Position numbers and translations under genes: made by a program. Below, one piece after another: positions 24,522-32,596 of a stretch of DNA of 47,428 nucleotides; position 1 is the first letter of the stretch; every line of letters begins with the position of its first letter. The DNA comes from Candidatus Omnitrophota bacterium (GTDB taxonomy: Bacteria > Omnitrophota > Gorgyraeia > Aquiviventales > Aquiviventaceae). Location of the stretch: positions 1 to 47,428 of the forward strand of contig JACPTX010000016.1 of assembly GCA_016192545.1 (NCBI GenBank), written 5' to 3'. The notes below the pieces were generated by a model, which had not been told where the DNA came from, made no database searches, and saw only the letters and a program-made list of their open reading frames with translations.

Positions 24522-25427
24522 ATGGCGATTGTTGTCGTTGGATCGGTGGCGCTGGACACGATCCGGACGGCTCGGGGCCGGTACCCGAATCTCCTCGGCG
24601 GCTCGGCGACGCATTTCTCGCTGGCGGCCCGGCGCTCGACCGAGGTCCGGATTGTCGCCGCGGTGGGGCGGGATTTCCCCGCGCGGCTGCTCTCGACCCT
24701 GCGGCATCCGCGGGTGGACCTCAGCGGCCTGGCGGTGCTCCCCGGCAAGACCTTCCGGTGGGAGGGGAAGTACAGCCGCGATTTTTCCAGCCGCGAAACG
24801 CTCGGGCTGTCGCTGGGCGTCTTCCAGACGTTCCGGCCGCATATCCCGCCGCAGCACCGGACCTCATCCACCGTGTTCCTGGCGAACATCGACCCGCATC
24901 TGCAGGGGGTGGTGCTCTCGCAGGTCACGCGCCCCCGGCTCATCGCCGTGGATACCATTGATCACTGGATCCGCCACGCGCGCGGCACCCTCCTGAAGCT
25001 CCTGCGCCGGACCGACATGATCTTCCTCAACGAGGAAGAGGCCCAGCTCCTGACCCAGCGGCGCTCCCATCGGGCGATGGGGGACTGGCTCAGGGCCCGC
25101 GGCCCGTCCATCGTCATCATCAAGCAGGGCTGGTACGGCGCGATCGGCTGGGTGGACCACGAAATGGTCTGGGTGCCGGCGTATCCGGTTGATGAGACGG
25201 TGGACCCCACCGGGGCCGGGGATTCCTTCGCGGGCGGGGTGCTGGGGGTGCTCGACCGCGCCCGGGCCGTGGACCGGGACGTCCTGCGGCAGGCGATGCT
25301 GTACGGCTCGGTCATCGGCTCGTTCTGCGTGGAGGGGATGGGGGTCTCGGGGCTGGCCCGGCTGGCGCCGGCGCGGTTCCATCAACGGCTGGAAAATCTG
25401 AAGCGCATCTCCGGCGTCCGAGGCTGA
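24522..25427 (+). CDS. PfkB-family carbohydrate/nucleoside kinase
   Basis: The 301-aa protein has the ribokinase-fold N-terminal GSVALDTI and GGSATHFSLAA, a conserved NEEEAQLLT, and the C-terminal signature DPTGAGDSFAGGVLG, whose Asp is the catalytic base. Substrate is uncertain (ribose, adenosine, fructose-6-P or an ADP-heptose precursor are possible). It starts 13 bases after lpdA, right after the repeat. The next repeat begins immediately after its stop. Confidence 0.9.
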   Translation: MAIVVVGSVALDTIRTARGRYPNLLGGSATHFSLAARRSTEVRIVAAVGRDFPARLLSTLRHPRVDLSGLAVLPGKTFRWEGKYSRDFSSRETLGLSLGVFQTFRPHIPPQHRTSSTVFLANIDPHLQGVVLSQVTRPRLIAVDTIDHWIRHARGTLLKLLRRTDMIFLNEEEAQLLTQRRSHRAMGDWLRARGPSIVIIKQGWYGAIGWVDHEMVWVPAYPVDETVDPTGAGDSFAGGVLGVLDRARAVDRDVLRQAMLYGSVIGSFCVEGMGVSGLARLAPARFHQRLENLKRISGVRG

Positions 25428-25443
25428 AAGGGGTCAGACCCCT
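25428..25443. repeat. Single GGGGTCAGACCCC palindrome
   Basis: AAGGGGTCAGACCCCT, one copy, directly after the stop codon of the PfkB kinase and before the M23 peptidase gene. Confidence 0.88.
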
Positions 25444-25477
25444 CAAGACTGGACTGTGGTACCATACGTGTAGGATC

Positions 25478-26026
25478 ATGAAGCCGAGACCGTTTCTGGT
25501 CGGCTTGACCTGCGGCACAGCGCTGGGAAGCGCGCTGCTGTGGCTGTGCTACGTGGACTGGTATCCGGTGTTCGCGCCGCTCGCGCAGGAGCCGCTCGTG
25601 ATCCGGGCCGATGCCAAGGGCGACGGGCGGTTCGGGGCGCCGCGCAGCGGCAACCGGCGCCACCAGGGCGTGGACATTCAGGCCCCGCTGGGCAGTCCGG
25701 TGCGGGCCATCCGCAGCGGCCGCGTCATGGCGGTGGGCAGGCACCGGGGGCTCGGCCGCTACCTGCAGGTGGAGCACGCCGGAGGCTTGCGCAGTCTCTA
25801 CGCGCATTTGGATGAGATGCAGGTTGATGTCGGCGCGCGGGTGCGGCAAGGGCAGGCAATCGGCACGGTGGGCAAGACCGGCAACGCCCGGCATCCGTGG
25901 ATTGCGCCTCATCTCCATTTGGAAGTGACGCGGGACGGTTCGGTGATTGATCCGCAGACATTGGGGTTGGCCTTGGTCGGGCCGACGGAGCGTGTCAGTG
26001 ATGCTGACGCAAGCGGCGGCGAATAA
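25478..26026 (+). CDS. M23 (LytM-type) metallopeptidase
   Basis: The 182-aa protein has an N-terminal membrane anchor or signal (FLVGLTCGTALGSALLWLC) and an M23 domain. Zinc ligands are in RRHQGVDIQA (His, Asp) and PHLHLEV (last His). Such enzymes cleave peptidoglycan cross-bridges, or act as cell-separation activators when ligands are missing; here the ligands are present. Its 3' end overlaps pgeF by 26 bases. Confidence 0.9.
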   Translation: MKPRPFLVGLTCGTALGSALLWLCYVDWYPVFAPLAQEPLVIRADAKGDGRFGAPRSGNRRHQGVDIQAPLGSPVRAIRSGRVMAVGRHRGLGRYLQVEHAGGLRSLYAHLDEMQVDVGARVRQGQAIGTVGKTGNARHPWIAPHLHLEVTRDGSVIDPQTLGLALVGPTERVSDADASGGE

Positions 26027-26774
26027 ATCCGCCCTCCTGCATCCGTGGCGGCCGGGCCTGTGGCGGATGCGGCTGCCGCAGGGCCGGGTCATGCTGGCCG
26101 GCGTCACCGACCGGATCGGCGGCTTCGACGCGCTGCGCGCGCAACTGCCCTCCATCCGCAGGTTCGTGCTGGCCGAACAGGTGCACGGGGCCGGCCTCAC
26201 CTCCATTGAGACGCCTCAGCCGCCCCTCGAGCGGATCCCCGGGTGCGATGCCCTGACGACAAGCCTGCCCGGCGCGGCCCTGGTGATTCAGACCGCCGAT
26301 TGCCTCCCGCTCTACGTCTGGGATCCGGGCCAACAGATTGCGGCCCTGGCGCATGTCGGCTGGCGAGGGCTGGCGGCGCAGCTGCCGGTCCGCCTGGTCA
26401 GCTTTCTCGGCACGCGCTATCAGAGCCGCCCCGAGCGTCTGCGGGCGGCGTGGGGTCCCGCCATCCGCGCCTGCTGTTACGAGGTCGGGCAGGAATTTGA
26501 CGCGCGCTTCCCTGCGTGGATCCGTCACGACGGAACCCGGCGGACGATGGACCTGATCGGCTGCGCCGCCGCGCAATTGCGGGCCGCCGGCATCCGGGCC
26601 GGGCGCATCACCGACGCCGGCGTGTGCACCGCGTGTGACTCCCCCGGTGAGAGGCGGGGAGTCATCCTGAGCGAGCGAAGCGAGTCGAAGGGCGACACCG
26701 CCCGGTGGCACTCGGTCAGGCGCGGCGCGCAACCTGAGGAGCGGCTGCTGTCCTTCATCGCGATACGCGCGTAA
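26001..26774 (+). CDS. pgeF: PgeF/YfiH-type multicopper polyphenol oxidase-like protein
   Basis: The 257-aa protein belongs to the laccase-domain family that corrects wrong amino acids in peptidoglycan precursors and also acts on purine nucleosides. Metal-ligand motifs are AEQVHGAG, QTADCLPLY, AHVGWRGL and RITDAGVCTACD. Beyond CTACDS about 20 residues (GERRGVILSERSESKGDTA) interrupt the usual link to the RWHSVRR...LSFIAI ending. They are encoded by a repeat unit, so this is an in-frame insertion. Position after the M23 peptidase fits a cell-wall role. Confidence 0.87.
   Translation: MLTQAAANKSALLHPWRPGLWRMRLPQGRVMLAGVTDRIGGFDALRAQLPSIRRFVLAEQVHGAGLTSIETPQPPLERIPGCDALTTSLPGAALVIQTADCLPLYVWDPGQQIAALAHVGWRGLAAQLPVRLVSFLGTRYQSRPERLRAAWGPAIRACCYEVGQEFDARFPAWIRHDGTRRTMDLIGCAAAQLRAAGIRAGRITDAGVCTACDSPGERRGVILSERSESKGDTARWHSVRRGAQPEERLLSFIAIRA
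26636..26692. repeat. Repeat unit inserted in frame in pgeF
   Basis: TGACTCCCC (26636-26644) and its inverse GGGGAGTCA (26656-26664) are followed by TCCTGAGCGAGCGAAGCGAG and TCGAAGGG (26665-26692). The second part is translated ILSERSESKG. Related units are at 813-870 and 36334-36376. Confidence 0.82.
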
Positions 26775-26776
26775 CG

Positions 26777-29113
26777 ATGCATCGCACCATCGGCTATCTC
26801 TCCAAGCGCCTGGTCCAGATCCGTTCCGGCGAGGGCCGGCGGGTGTTCCTGACCTTCCTCTATTTCTTCCTCGTCATCACCGCCTACTACGTCATCAAGC
26901 CGGTCAGCCGCTCGCTCGTGCTGGACGACCTCGGCTCGCGCCTCGTGCCGTATGTGGACCTCATCAGCGCGATCATGATGGGCCCGATGGTCACCCTGTT
27001 CGCGAAGCTGGTGGACCGGATGCCCAAGCACCGGCTGGTCAGCCTCACGTTCGCCTCGGTGACCGCCTCTCTGGTGGTGTTCTGGAAGCTCCTGCAGTGG
27101 CCGGACCGGTGGGTGCCGGCGGCGTTCTACGTGTGGGTGTCGATGTTCTCGGTGCTCGTCGTCACGCTGTTCTGGCTGGTGGCCAACGACCTGTATCACC
27201 CCCGCGAGGCCAAGCGGCTCTTCGGCTTCATCGGCTCCGGCGGGATCCTCGGCGGCCTCGTGGGCTCGGCCATCGCCGCAGCCAGCGCCCGCCTGGTCGG
27301 GACCGAGCAACTCTTGCTGCTGTCGGCGGCCATCCTGCTGGCGTGCTGGCTCGTCGTGAAGCAGCTCTGGCGCCACGCGCCCGCGGCGCCGGTGGGCGCT
27401 CCCGTCCATGCGGACACCCGCCCGTCGGGTTTCGGGAGCCTCGTGCGCCTGCTGCTGCGGTCCCGCTACCTGGTCCTGCTGGTCGGGTTGGTGGGGGTCG
27501 CCAAGATCGTCTCGACCCTGGTCTACTACCAGTTCAACCCCTTCATCGAGCAGATGTTCCCGGACCAGGACACGAAGACCGCCTTCACCGGCCTGTTCTT
27601 CGGCTGGATGAACGCCGCGTCGTTCTTCGTCCAATTTTTCTTCACGAGCTGGATCCTGCGCCGCATGGGGCTGCTCTGGGCCTTGCTGATCCTGCCGGCG
27701 GGGCTCGTGACCGGCTCCGCCGGCCTGCTGGTCATTCCGATGTTCTGGCTGGCGGCGACCACGGAGCTCTACGACGGCTCGATGAACTATTCGCTGCAGC
27801 AGACGACCAAGGAAGTGCTGTACCTGCCCATTGACCGCTCGATCCGCTACAAGGTCAAACCGTTCATCGACATGGTGGTGTTCCGGTTCGGGAAGGGGAT
27901 TGCCGCCATGATCGGGATTGTCTGGCTGGATGCGCTGCACTGGGAAGCCAGGTTCTTGAGCTATCTGACCCTCCCCCTCATCGCCGGCTGGATTCTCCTG
28001 GCCATCCAGCTTCGGCGCGACTACGTGAAGACGATCCGGGGGATTTTGCAGGCCCGCGCGGCATCCCGGCGCGGACATGACACGGGGGCCCTCATCGCGC
28101 AGCAACAGCGGGATCTGTTCGGTCGGCAGGATCGGCTTGAGGAGTGGTTGGAATCGTTGGCCCCCACTCCCTCCGTTCATCAGAAGCTGACGCTGGCCAG
28201 CCAGATGTTCGCGGCGCAGGGACGCAGGGTGTCAGGCATGGAACAGCTCCTGGAGGTTCTGGCGCAGTACGAGCAGCGGCCGGCTCCTGGTCAGGGGGAT
28301 GACGCCCAGGGGGCGTCGCTTGAGCAGCTCAAGGAATGCCTGCAGGACCGGCACGAGCCGATGGCCCGCCGGCGCACCGCGATCAAATGCCTCACCCAGC
28401 GGAACGGCCAAGAGGCGGTGGACTGCCTGCTGGGGCTCCTGATGGTGGAAGAAGACGCGGTGATGCGCCAGGAGCTCATCCGGGGGCTGACCAAGCTGCG
28501 CCTGCGGTATCTGCATGGGCATCGTTTGGAATTCCCCAAGCGCCTCATTCGCCGGCAGATCATCAAGGAGGTCCAGATCGCCAAGCGCATCGCCCGCGTG
28601 GCGGCGATGTATCGCCACGACCTCGTCCCGGCCCGCCAGGACGGCGAGCCGGTCCTGGGCATGCTGCGCCTCATCATGGAAGAAACCACCCAGCAGATCT
28701 TCCGGCTGTTGAGCCTGTTGTACCGGCCGGAAGACATTTACCTCATCTACAACCAGCTCCGGGAGCCGGACACGTATGTCCGGGCGGATGCCATCGAGCT
28801 GCTGGACAACCTGATTGATCCGCGCCTGCGGCGGCTCATCGTGCCGGTGCTGGATGAGGACGCGTTCCTGGAGTCCATCGAGGGCGTGCCCGAGGAACCG
28901 TCGCTGAGCTCCGGGGAGGCCTCGCGCCTGCTGCGGGAGGGCATTTGGGATCACAACCGCTGGTTGAGCCTCATCATCATGGCGCTGGTCGGGCGCATGC
29001 GCATCGAGCCGCTCCTGGCCGACCTGGACCTGGCCATCCAGAGCAGCGACCCGTTGCTCTCGCAGGCGGCCGCAGTCGCCCGCCGGCTCGCGGCACAATC
29101 CGCTTCAGCGTGA
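26777..29113 (+). CDS. ATP/ADP-translocase-like transporter with HEAT-like C-terminal domain
   Basis: The 778-aa protein has an N-terminal block of about 12 membrane helices (residues 20-430) resembling NTT/Npt nucleotide exchangers and MFS carriers: FFLVITAYYVIKPVSRSLVL near the start, GSGGILGGLVGS mid-way. A soluble C-terminal half (about 480-770) is rich in helical pairs, reading like HEAT repeats (ALKCLTQ, ELIRGLTKLRLRYL, ADAIELLDNLIDPRLRR). Characterised NTT proteins exchange ATP/ADP across membranes in intracellular bacteria and plastids, but free-living homologues of this fused type have no proven substrate. The stop overlaps the next start (GTGA). Confidence 0.72.
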   Translation: MHRTIGYLSKRLVQIRSGEGRRVFLTFLYFFLVITAYYVIKPVSRSLVLDDLGSRLVPYVDLISAIMMGPMVTLFAKLVDRMPKHRLVSLTFASVTASLVVFWKLLQWPDRWVPAAFYVWVSMFSVLVVTLFWLVANDLYHPREAKRLFGFIGSGGILGGLVGSAIAAASARLVGTEQLLLLSAAILLACWLVVKQLWRHAPAAPVGAPVHADTRPSGFGSLVRLLLRSRYLVLLVGLVGVAKIVSTLVYYQFNPFIEQMFPDQDTKTAFTGLFFGWMNAASFFVQFFFTSWILRRMGLLWALLILPAGLVTGSAGLLVIPMFWLAATTELYDGSMNYSLQQTTKEVLYLPIDRSIRYKVKPFIDMVVFRFGKGIAAMIGIVWLDALHWEARFLSYLTLPLIAGWILLAIQLRRDYVKTIRGILQARAASRRGHDTGALIAQQQRDLFGRQDRLEEWLESLAPTPSVHQKLTLASQMFAAQGRRVSGMEQLLEVLAQYEQRPAPGQGDDAQGASLEQLKECLQDRHEPMARRRTAIKCLTQRNGQEAVDCLLGLLMVEEDAVMRQELIRGLTKLRLRYLHGHRLEFPKRLIRRQIIKEVQIAKRIARVAAMYRHDLVPARQDGEPVLGMLRLIMEETTQQIFRLLSLLYRPEDIYLIYNQLREPDTYVRADAIELLDNLIDPRLRRLIVPVLDEDAFLESIEGVPEEPSLSSGEASRLLREGIWDHNRWLSLIIMALVGRMRIEPLLADLDLAIQSSDPLLSQAAAVARRLAAQSASA

Positions 29114-30324
29114 ACAGTCGTCCCATTGTTTGGGTGGTGGCCGCGTGCGTCTCCGGATGCGCCGCCGCCTCGCCGCGGACACCGCACGCCGGCCTGCTCG
29201 CCGGGACACCCGCCCCGCGCAAGCAATCCATCGGGTGGCATCTCTTCGACGTCACGGTGCTCTCGCAGGTCGAGCAGCTCTTCCATCTCGTCCGCGTCAC
29301 GCGGCGTCTGACCGGCTCGCCCCTCGCCGCGAAGAACCTGCGCGGCGGCCAGGTGCCGGACAGCAGCTTCTTCACCAACCGGGACATCGCGCGGGTCACG
29401 CCGGCTGAGGTCCGAGCGGGACCCACGCAGTCCTCCGAGCGCGCGACGCCCCCTTTTCTCATCACCAGGATCAAAGAGGAAGGGAAGACCGCCGGGTTTT
29501 TCGTGACCGACGCCGAGGGTCAGCGGTTCCTCTTCAAGCTGGATGCCGCCGGCTATCCCGAATTGGTGACGGGCGCGGAGGTGGCCGCCAGCAAGCTCTT
29601 GCATCTTCTGGGCTATTACGTGCCCAGCTATGAGATCGTCGAGGTCGCGGCGGACGACCTCTCCGTCAGCACGCAGGTGGATGACGGCGAGGAGGAGCTG
29701 CACGAGGCGCTGGAAGGGCGAATCCGAAACGGACGCCTGCGGGTGTCCGCCAGCCGGATCCTCGACGGGGAGATCCTGGGGCCGTTCCGCTTCAAGGACC
29801 ACCGCGACTGCGCCGAGATCCGGGCGCTGAAGATCGCCTATGCGTGGCTCAACAACACCGACGCGAAAGACCACAACACCCTGATGGTCCGGGCCGACAA
29901 CCGGGTGATCGGCTATCTCATCGACTTCGGGACGTCATTCGGCGCGGATGCGCAGCGCGGCGCCAAGCGGCCGTGCCAGGGGTGGCTCTACGACGTGGAC
30001 CTCATGAACGGGACGCTGGAGCTCCTGACCCTGGGGCTCTATGACCGGGGCTGCAAGACGGCTGAGGCGGCCGCGAGTCCGGCGCTCGGGACCTTTTCTG
30101 CGAGGTTCGATCCAAGGGGTTGGAAACCGTATGCGCCCAACCTTGCCTTTGAGGAGCTGACCGGCGCCGAAGCCCGATGGATGGCCGCCCGTCTGGCCCG
30201 GCTGTCTCACGAGCAGCTGGCCGCCGCAGTCGCCGCCGGGCAGTATCACGACCCTCAGGATGCCGCGCGGATTGTGGAAGTTCTGGAAGCCCGCCGGAAT
30301 GCGATTGTGGAGGTGTATCGATGA
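29110..30324 (+). CDS. Lipoprotein with kinase-like motifs
   Basis: From the GTG at 29110 the 404-aa protein has a lipoprotein signal (IVWVVAACVSGC, Cys17). Conserved blocks resemble an atypical kinase: RFLFKLD (Lys143), LVTGAEVAASKLLHLLGY, a catalytic-loop-like WLNNTDAKDHNTL (Asp251/Asn256) and YLIDFGTSFG (DFG, Asp272). I recall related uncharacterised proteins in Acidobacteria and others; the resemblance to HipA/FAM20-type kinases is inference. It is translationally coupled (GTGA) to the NTT-like transporter. Lipidation would place it outside the cytoplasm, where ATP is normally absent. Confidence 0.68.
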   Translation: MNSRPIVWVVAACVSGCAAASPRTPHAGLLAGTPAPRKQSIGWHLFDVTVLSQVEQLFHLVRVTRRLTGSPLAAKNLRGGQVPDSSFFTNRDIARVTPAEVRAGPTQSSERATPPFLITRIKEEGKTAGFFVTDAEGQRFLFKLDAAGYPELVTGAEVAASKLLHLLGYYVPSYEIVEVAADDLSVSTQVDDGEEELHEALEGRIRNGRLRVSASRILDGEILGPFRFKDHRDCAEIRALKIAYAWLNNTDAKDHNTLMVRADNRVIGYLIDFGTSFGADAQRGAKRPCQGWLYDVDLMNGTLELLTLGLYDRGCKTAEAAASPALGTFSARFDPRGWKPYAPNLAFEELTGAEARWMAARLARLSHEQLAAAVAAGQYHDPQDAARIVEVLEARRNAIVEVYR

Positions 30325-30869
30325 TTCTGTCGTATCAGCGGCATCATCCGCGGATCCACCCGACGGCGTTTGTGGCGCCGGGAGCCGCGGTGATCGGCCG
30401 GGTGACGGTGGGCAAAGAGGCGAGCGTGTGGTTCGGCTCGGTCGTGCGCGGCGACGTCAACCGCATCGTCATCGGCGAGGCGACCAACATCCAGGACGGC
30501 TCGATCCTGCACGTGGATGACGACCATCCCTGCCTGATCGCCGACCACGTGCATGTGGGGCACCACGCCAACCTGCACGGCTGCGTCGTGGGACGCGGGG
30601 CGATGATCGGCATCGGCGCGATCGTCCTCAGCGGCTCGCGGGTCGGCGCCGGGGCGATGATCGGCGCCGGCAGCGTGATCCTGGAGGGGATGCGGATTCC
30701 GCCGAGGATGCTCGCGGTCGGCGCGCCGGCGCGCGTGGTCCGGCGGGTGACCGCGCAGGACCTCGCCTATATCCGCCGGTGGGTCGCCAAATACGTCCGC
30801 CTCGCCAAGGCCTACCGCAAAAACAGGGACGTTTCTATTTTTCCTCAGACTGAGGAGGGAGAAAAATAG
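30321..30869 (+). CDS. Gamma-carbonic-anhydrase-like left-handed beta-helix protein
   Basis: The 182-aa protein has hexapeptide repeats and the gamma-CA/YrdA pattern RGDVNRIVIGEATNIQDGSILH, HVGHHANLHGC and GIGAIVLSGSRVGAGAMIGAGS, with three candidate metal-binding His residues. Family members are carbonic anhydrases or related metal-dependent proteins of uncertain activity. It overlaps the upstream gene (ATGA). The last residues (NRDVSIFPQTEEGEK) and the TAG stop are encoded by the palindromic repeat at 30825-30879. Confidence 0.88.
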   Translation: MILSYQRHHPRIHPTAFVAPGAAVIGRVTVGKEASVWFGSVVRGDVNRIVIGEATNIQDGSILHVDDDHPCLIADHVHVGHHANLHGCVVGRGAMIGIGAIVLSGSRVGAGAMIGAGSVILEGMRIPPRMLAVGAPARVVRRVTAQDLAYIRRWVAKYVRLAKAYRKNRDVSIFPQTEEGEK

Positions 30870-30879
30870 AAACGTCCCT
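30825..30879. repeat. AGGGACGTTTCTATTTTTC inverted repeat between convergent genes
   Basis: AGGGACGTTTCTATTTTTC (30825-30843) and its exact inverse (30861-30879) flank a small hairpin CCTCA-GAC-TGAGG (30843-30855). It supplies the stop codon of the gamma-CA gene (TAG 30867-30869), and the last two bases of its right arm form part of the YjbQ stop (30880-30878, minus strand). The T-rich arms could also terminate transcription from both sides. Confidence 0.92.
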
Positions 30880-31297
30880 AATTTCCGATGAGGTGGATCA
30901 GGTAGGAGCGGGCGCGCGGGCGGGTATCGAAATCCACCAGGACGATTTGCTGCCACGTCCCGAGCTGCAGCCGGCCGTCGACGATGGGCACGCTGAGCGA
31001 GGGGCCGATGAAGGCGGCCCGCAGGTGCGAAAAACCGTTGTCATCCCCGCCGGTGTCGTGGTGCGCATAGCGCAGCCCTTCCGGGAAGAGCCGCTGGAGC
31101 GCGTCCTTCAAATCCCGCACGAGCCCCGATTCGTACTCGATCGTCGTCACGCCCGCCGTTGAGCCGGTCACGAACACCGTCGCCAGGCCCTGCTGAATCT
31201 TCGCGCGCGCCACCGCCTCCTGCACCGTGTCGGTGAGATCCACGCAGTCATTGCGCCCCTGGGTCCGCAGCTCTTGAGTGATCGTCTTCACGAGCAT
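30878..31297 (-). CDS. YjbQ (UPF0047) family protein
   Basis: The 139-aa protein matches the YjbQ family throughout: TVFVTGSTAGVTTIEYE, HHDTGGDDNGFSHLRAAF and LGTWQQIVLVDFDTRPRARS. Members show weak thiamine-phosphate synthase activity and can complement thiE mutants when overexpressed; the true function is unsettled. The stop codon partly lies in the repeat shared with the gamma-CA gene. It has its own start close to tRNA-Leu and may be co-transcribed with it. Confidence 0.93.
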   Translation of the reverse strand: MLVKTITQELRTQGRNDCVDLTDTVQEAVARAKIQQGLATVFVTGSTAGVTTIEYESGLVRDLKDALQRLFPEGLRYAHHDTGGDDNGFSHLRAAFIGPSLSVPIVDGRLQLGTWQQIVLVDFDTRPRARSYLIHLIGN

Positions 31298-31320
31298 GAA
31301 CAGGAGTTAGGAGAAGAGAA

Positions 31321-31405
31321 TGGTGCGGAGGGGGGGAGTTGAACCCCCACGCCTTTCGGCACGGGCTTCTGAGACCCGCGTGTATACCAGTTCCACCACC
31401 TCCGC
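31321..31405 (-). tRNA. tRNA-Leu (anticodon CAG)
   Basis: On the minus strand the 5' acceptor GCGGAGG pairs with CCTCCGC, followed by ACCA, so the CCA end is encoded. The anticodon loop is CTCAGAA on stem CGGGT/GCCCG, giving CAG. The long variable arm (TGCCGAAAGGCGT region) is as in class II tRNAs. The T arm is GGGGGTTCAACTCCCCC. Confidence 0.95.
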
Positions 31406-31465
31406 ATACATAGGAATTCCAGTATACTGACGGGACCGGAGCCCGTCAAATCTCCGGCGATGCGC

Positions 31466-31471
31466 TATAAT
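31466..31471 (+). promoter_or_regulatory. -10 box just before the ATP-grasp gene
   Basis: A perfect TATAAT lies six bases before the ATG at 31478, so transcription would start at or next to the start codon. The -35 region is weak (best candidate CGTCAA, 31444-31449, 16-bp spacer). Confidence 0.55.
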
Positions 31472-31477
31472 ACTCCG

Positions 31478-32485
31478 ATGCACATTGGGTTGACCTACGA
31501 CGTGCAAACCGATCCGCGCGACGAGCGGCAGGCGGAGTGGGACCCGCCCCGCGTCCTTGACGCGCTCTGCCAGGCGCTCCAGACGCTGGGCCATGACGTC
31601 GTCCGCCTGGGCGACGCCTCGCGTCTGCTGGTCTCGCCTAACTGCCTGAAGGCGGTGGACCTGGTCTTCAACATCGCCGAGGGCGCGCGCGGACGCTGCC
31701 GCGAGGCCTGGGCGCCGAACCTGCTTGAGCTCGCCGGCGTGCCGTGCGTGGGGTCGGATGCGCTGGCGTTGTGCCTGGGGTTGGATAAGCTCGCGTCCAA
31801 GCGGCTGGCACGGGCGGAAGGCCTGCGCACGCCGGCATGGCTTGCCGTGAGCGACGCGGCGCAGATTCCAGAACGGATCCCGCCGGCGTTTCCGGTCATC
31901 GTCAAGCCCCGCTATGAGGGCTCCGGCATCGGCATTGATGAAGGCGCCGTCGTCCATGACCGCCAGGCGCTCCAGCGCCGCGCGGCCGCGATGCTCGAGC
32001 GCTGGCGCCAGCCGATGCTCATCGAGGAATTCATCCCCGACGGCGAGCTGACCGTCTGTCTGATCGGCAACAGCCCCCCGACCGCGTATCCCGCGGTTCA
32101 GCGCGCCATTGATCCGCGCACGCGGCTGTCCTGCCACGTGGCGCGCGCCTGTCTGCCGTCGCCGGACGGCGACAGGCAGGCGGCTCAGGGGGACTGGATC
32201 ACCCCGCTTGAGCTGACCGAGCCGCTGGAGCGCGAGGCGCAGCGGATCGCCCTGGTGATGTTCGAGACGCTCGGCTGCGCGGATATGGCCCGGGTTGACG
32301 TGCGGGTTGATGCGCAGGGCCGCGCCTGGTTTCTCGAGATTAACCCCCTGCCGTCGCTGGACCCGGAGGGCAGCTTCGGACTGCTGGCCGAATCAGCGGG
32401 GTTGAGCTACCCCCGGATGATCGGCCGCATCCTCGACGCCGCCTGCCAACGTCTTGGGCTGGTCGGAACGCCGGTGAAATCATGA
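31478..32485 (+). CDS. D-alanine-D-alanine-ligase-like ATP-grasp enzyme
   Basis: The 335-aa protein starts MHIGLTYDVQTDPRDERQAE. It contains the ligase-family blocks DLVFNIAEG, ELAGVPCVGSDALALCLGLDK, FPVIVKPRYEGSGIGI (ATP-binding) and FLEINPLPSLDPEGSF (metal-binding). ATP-grasp ligases of this group join amino acids; a Ddl role in peptidoglycan is possible, but the divergent N-terminus leaves other peptide ligase functions open. A perfect -10 box upstream implies a leaderless mRNA. Confidence 0.85.
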   Translation: MHIGLTYDVQTDPRDERQAEWDPPRVLDALCQALQTLGHDVVRLGDASRLLVSPNCLKAVDLVFNIAEGARGRCREAWAPNLLELAGVPCVGSDALALCLGLDKLASKRLARAEGLRTPAWLAVSDAAQIPERIPPAFPVIVKPRYEGSGIGIDEGAVVHDRQALQRRAAAMLERWRQPMLIEEFIPDGELTVCLIGNSPPTAYPAVQRAIDPRTRLSCHVARACLPSPDGDRQAAQGDWITPLELTEPLEREAQRIALVMFETLGCADMARVDVRVDAQGRAWFLEINPLPSLDPEGSFGLLAESAGLSYPRMIGRILDAACQRLGLVGTPVKS

Positions 32486-32596
32486 TCCCACGCCCTGCCT
32501 CTCAGCCTACGGCTGGCGCACTCGCGCCAAGCCGTATTGTCGCAACCCCAGCGAGTGCGCGGCCAGCTATGGGCTGGCCGAGGCAGGGCGTGGGAT
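32485..32596. repeat. Outer-stem/two-hairpin intergenic element, copy C
   Basis: The arms ATCCCACGCCCTGCCTC (32485-32501) and their perfect inverse (32580-32596) share 14 bases with copy A at 4666. Inside are CAGCC-TAC-GGCTG (32503-32515), a middle stem GCGCACTCGC/GCGAGTGCGC (32516-32525, 32551-32560), and GGCCAGC-TATGG-GCTGGCC (32561-32579) against the right arm. Again the element spans exactly from the upstream stop codon to the downstream ATG. Confidence 0.9.

Noticed and set aside
26525-28180. Long open frame opposite the NTT-like gene
   Set aside because: Repetitive charged composition and exact overlap with a clear membrane protein on the other strand.
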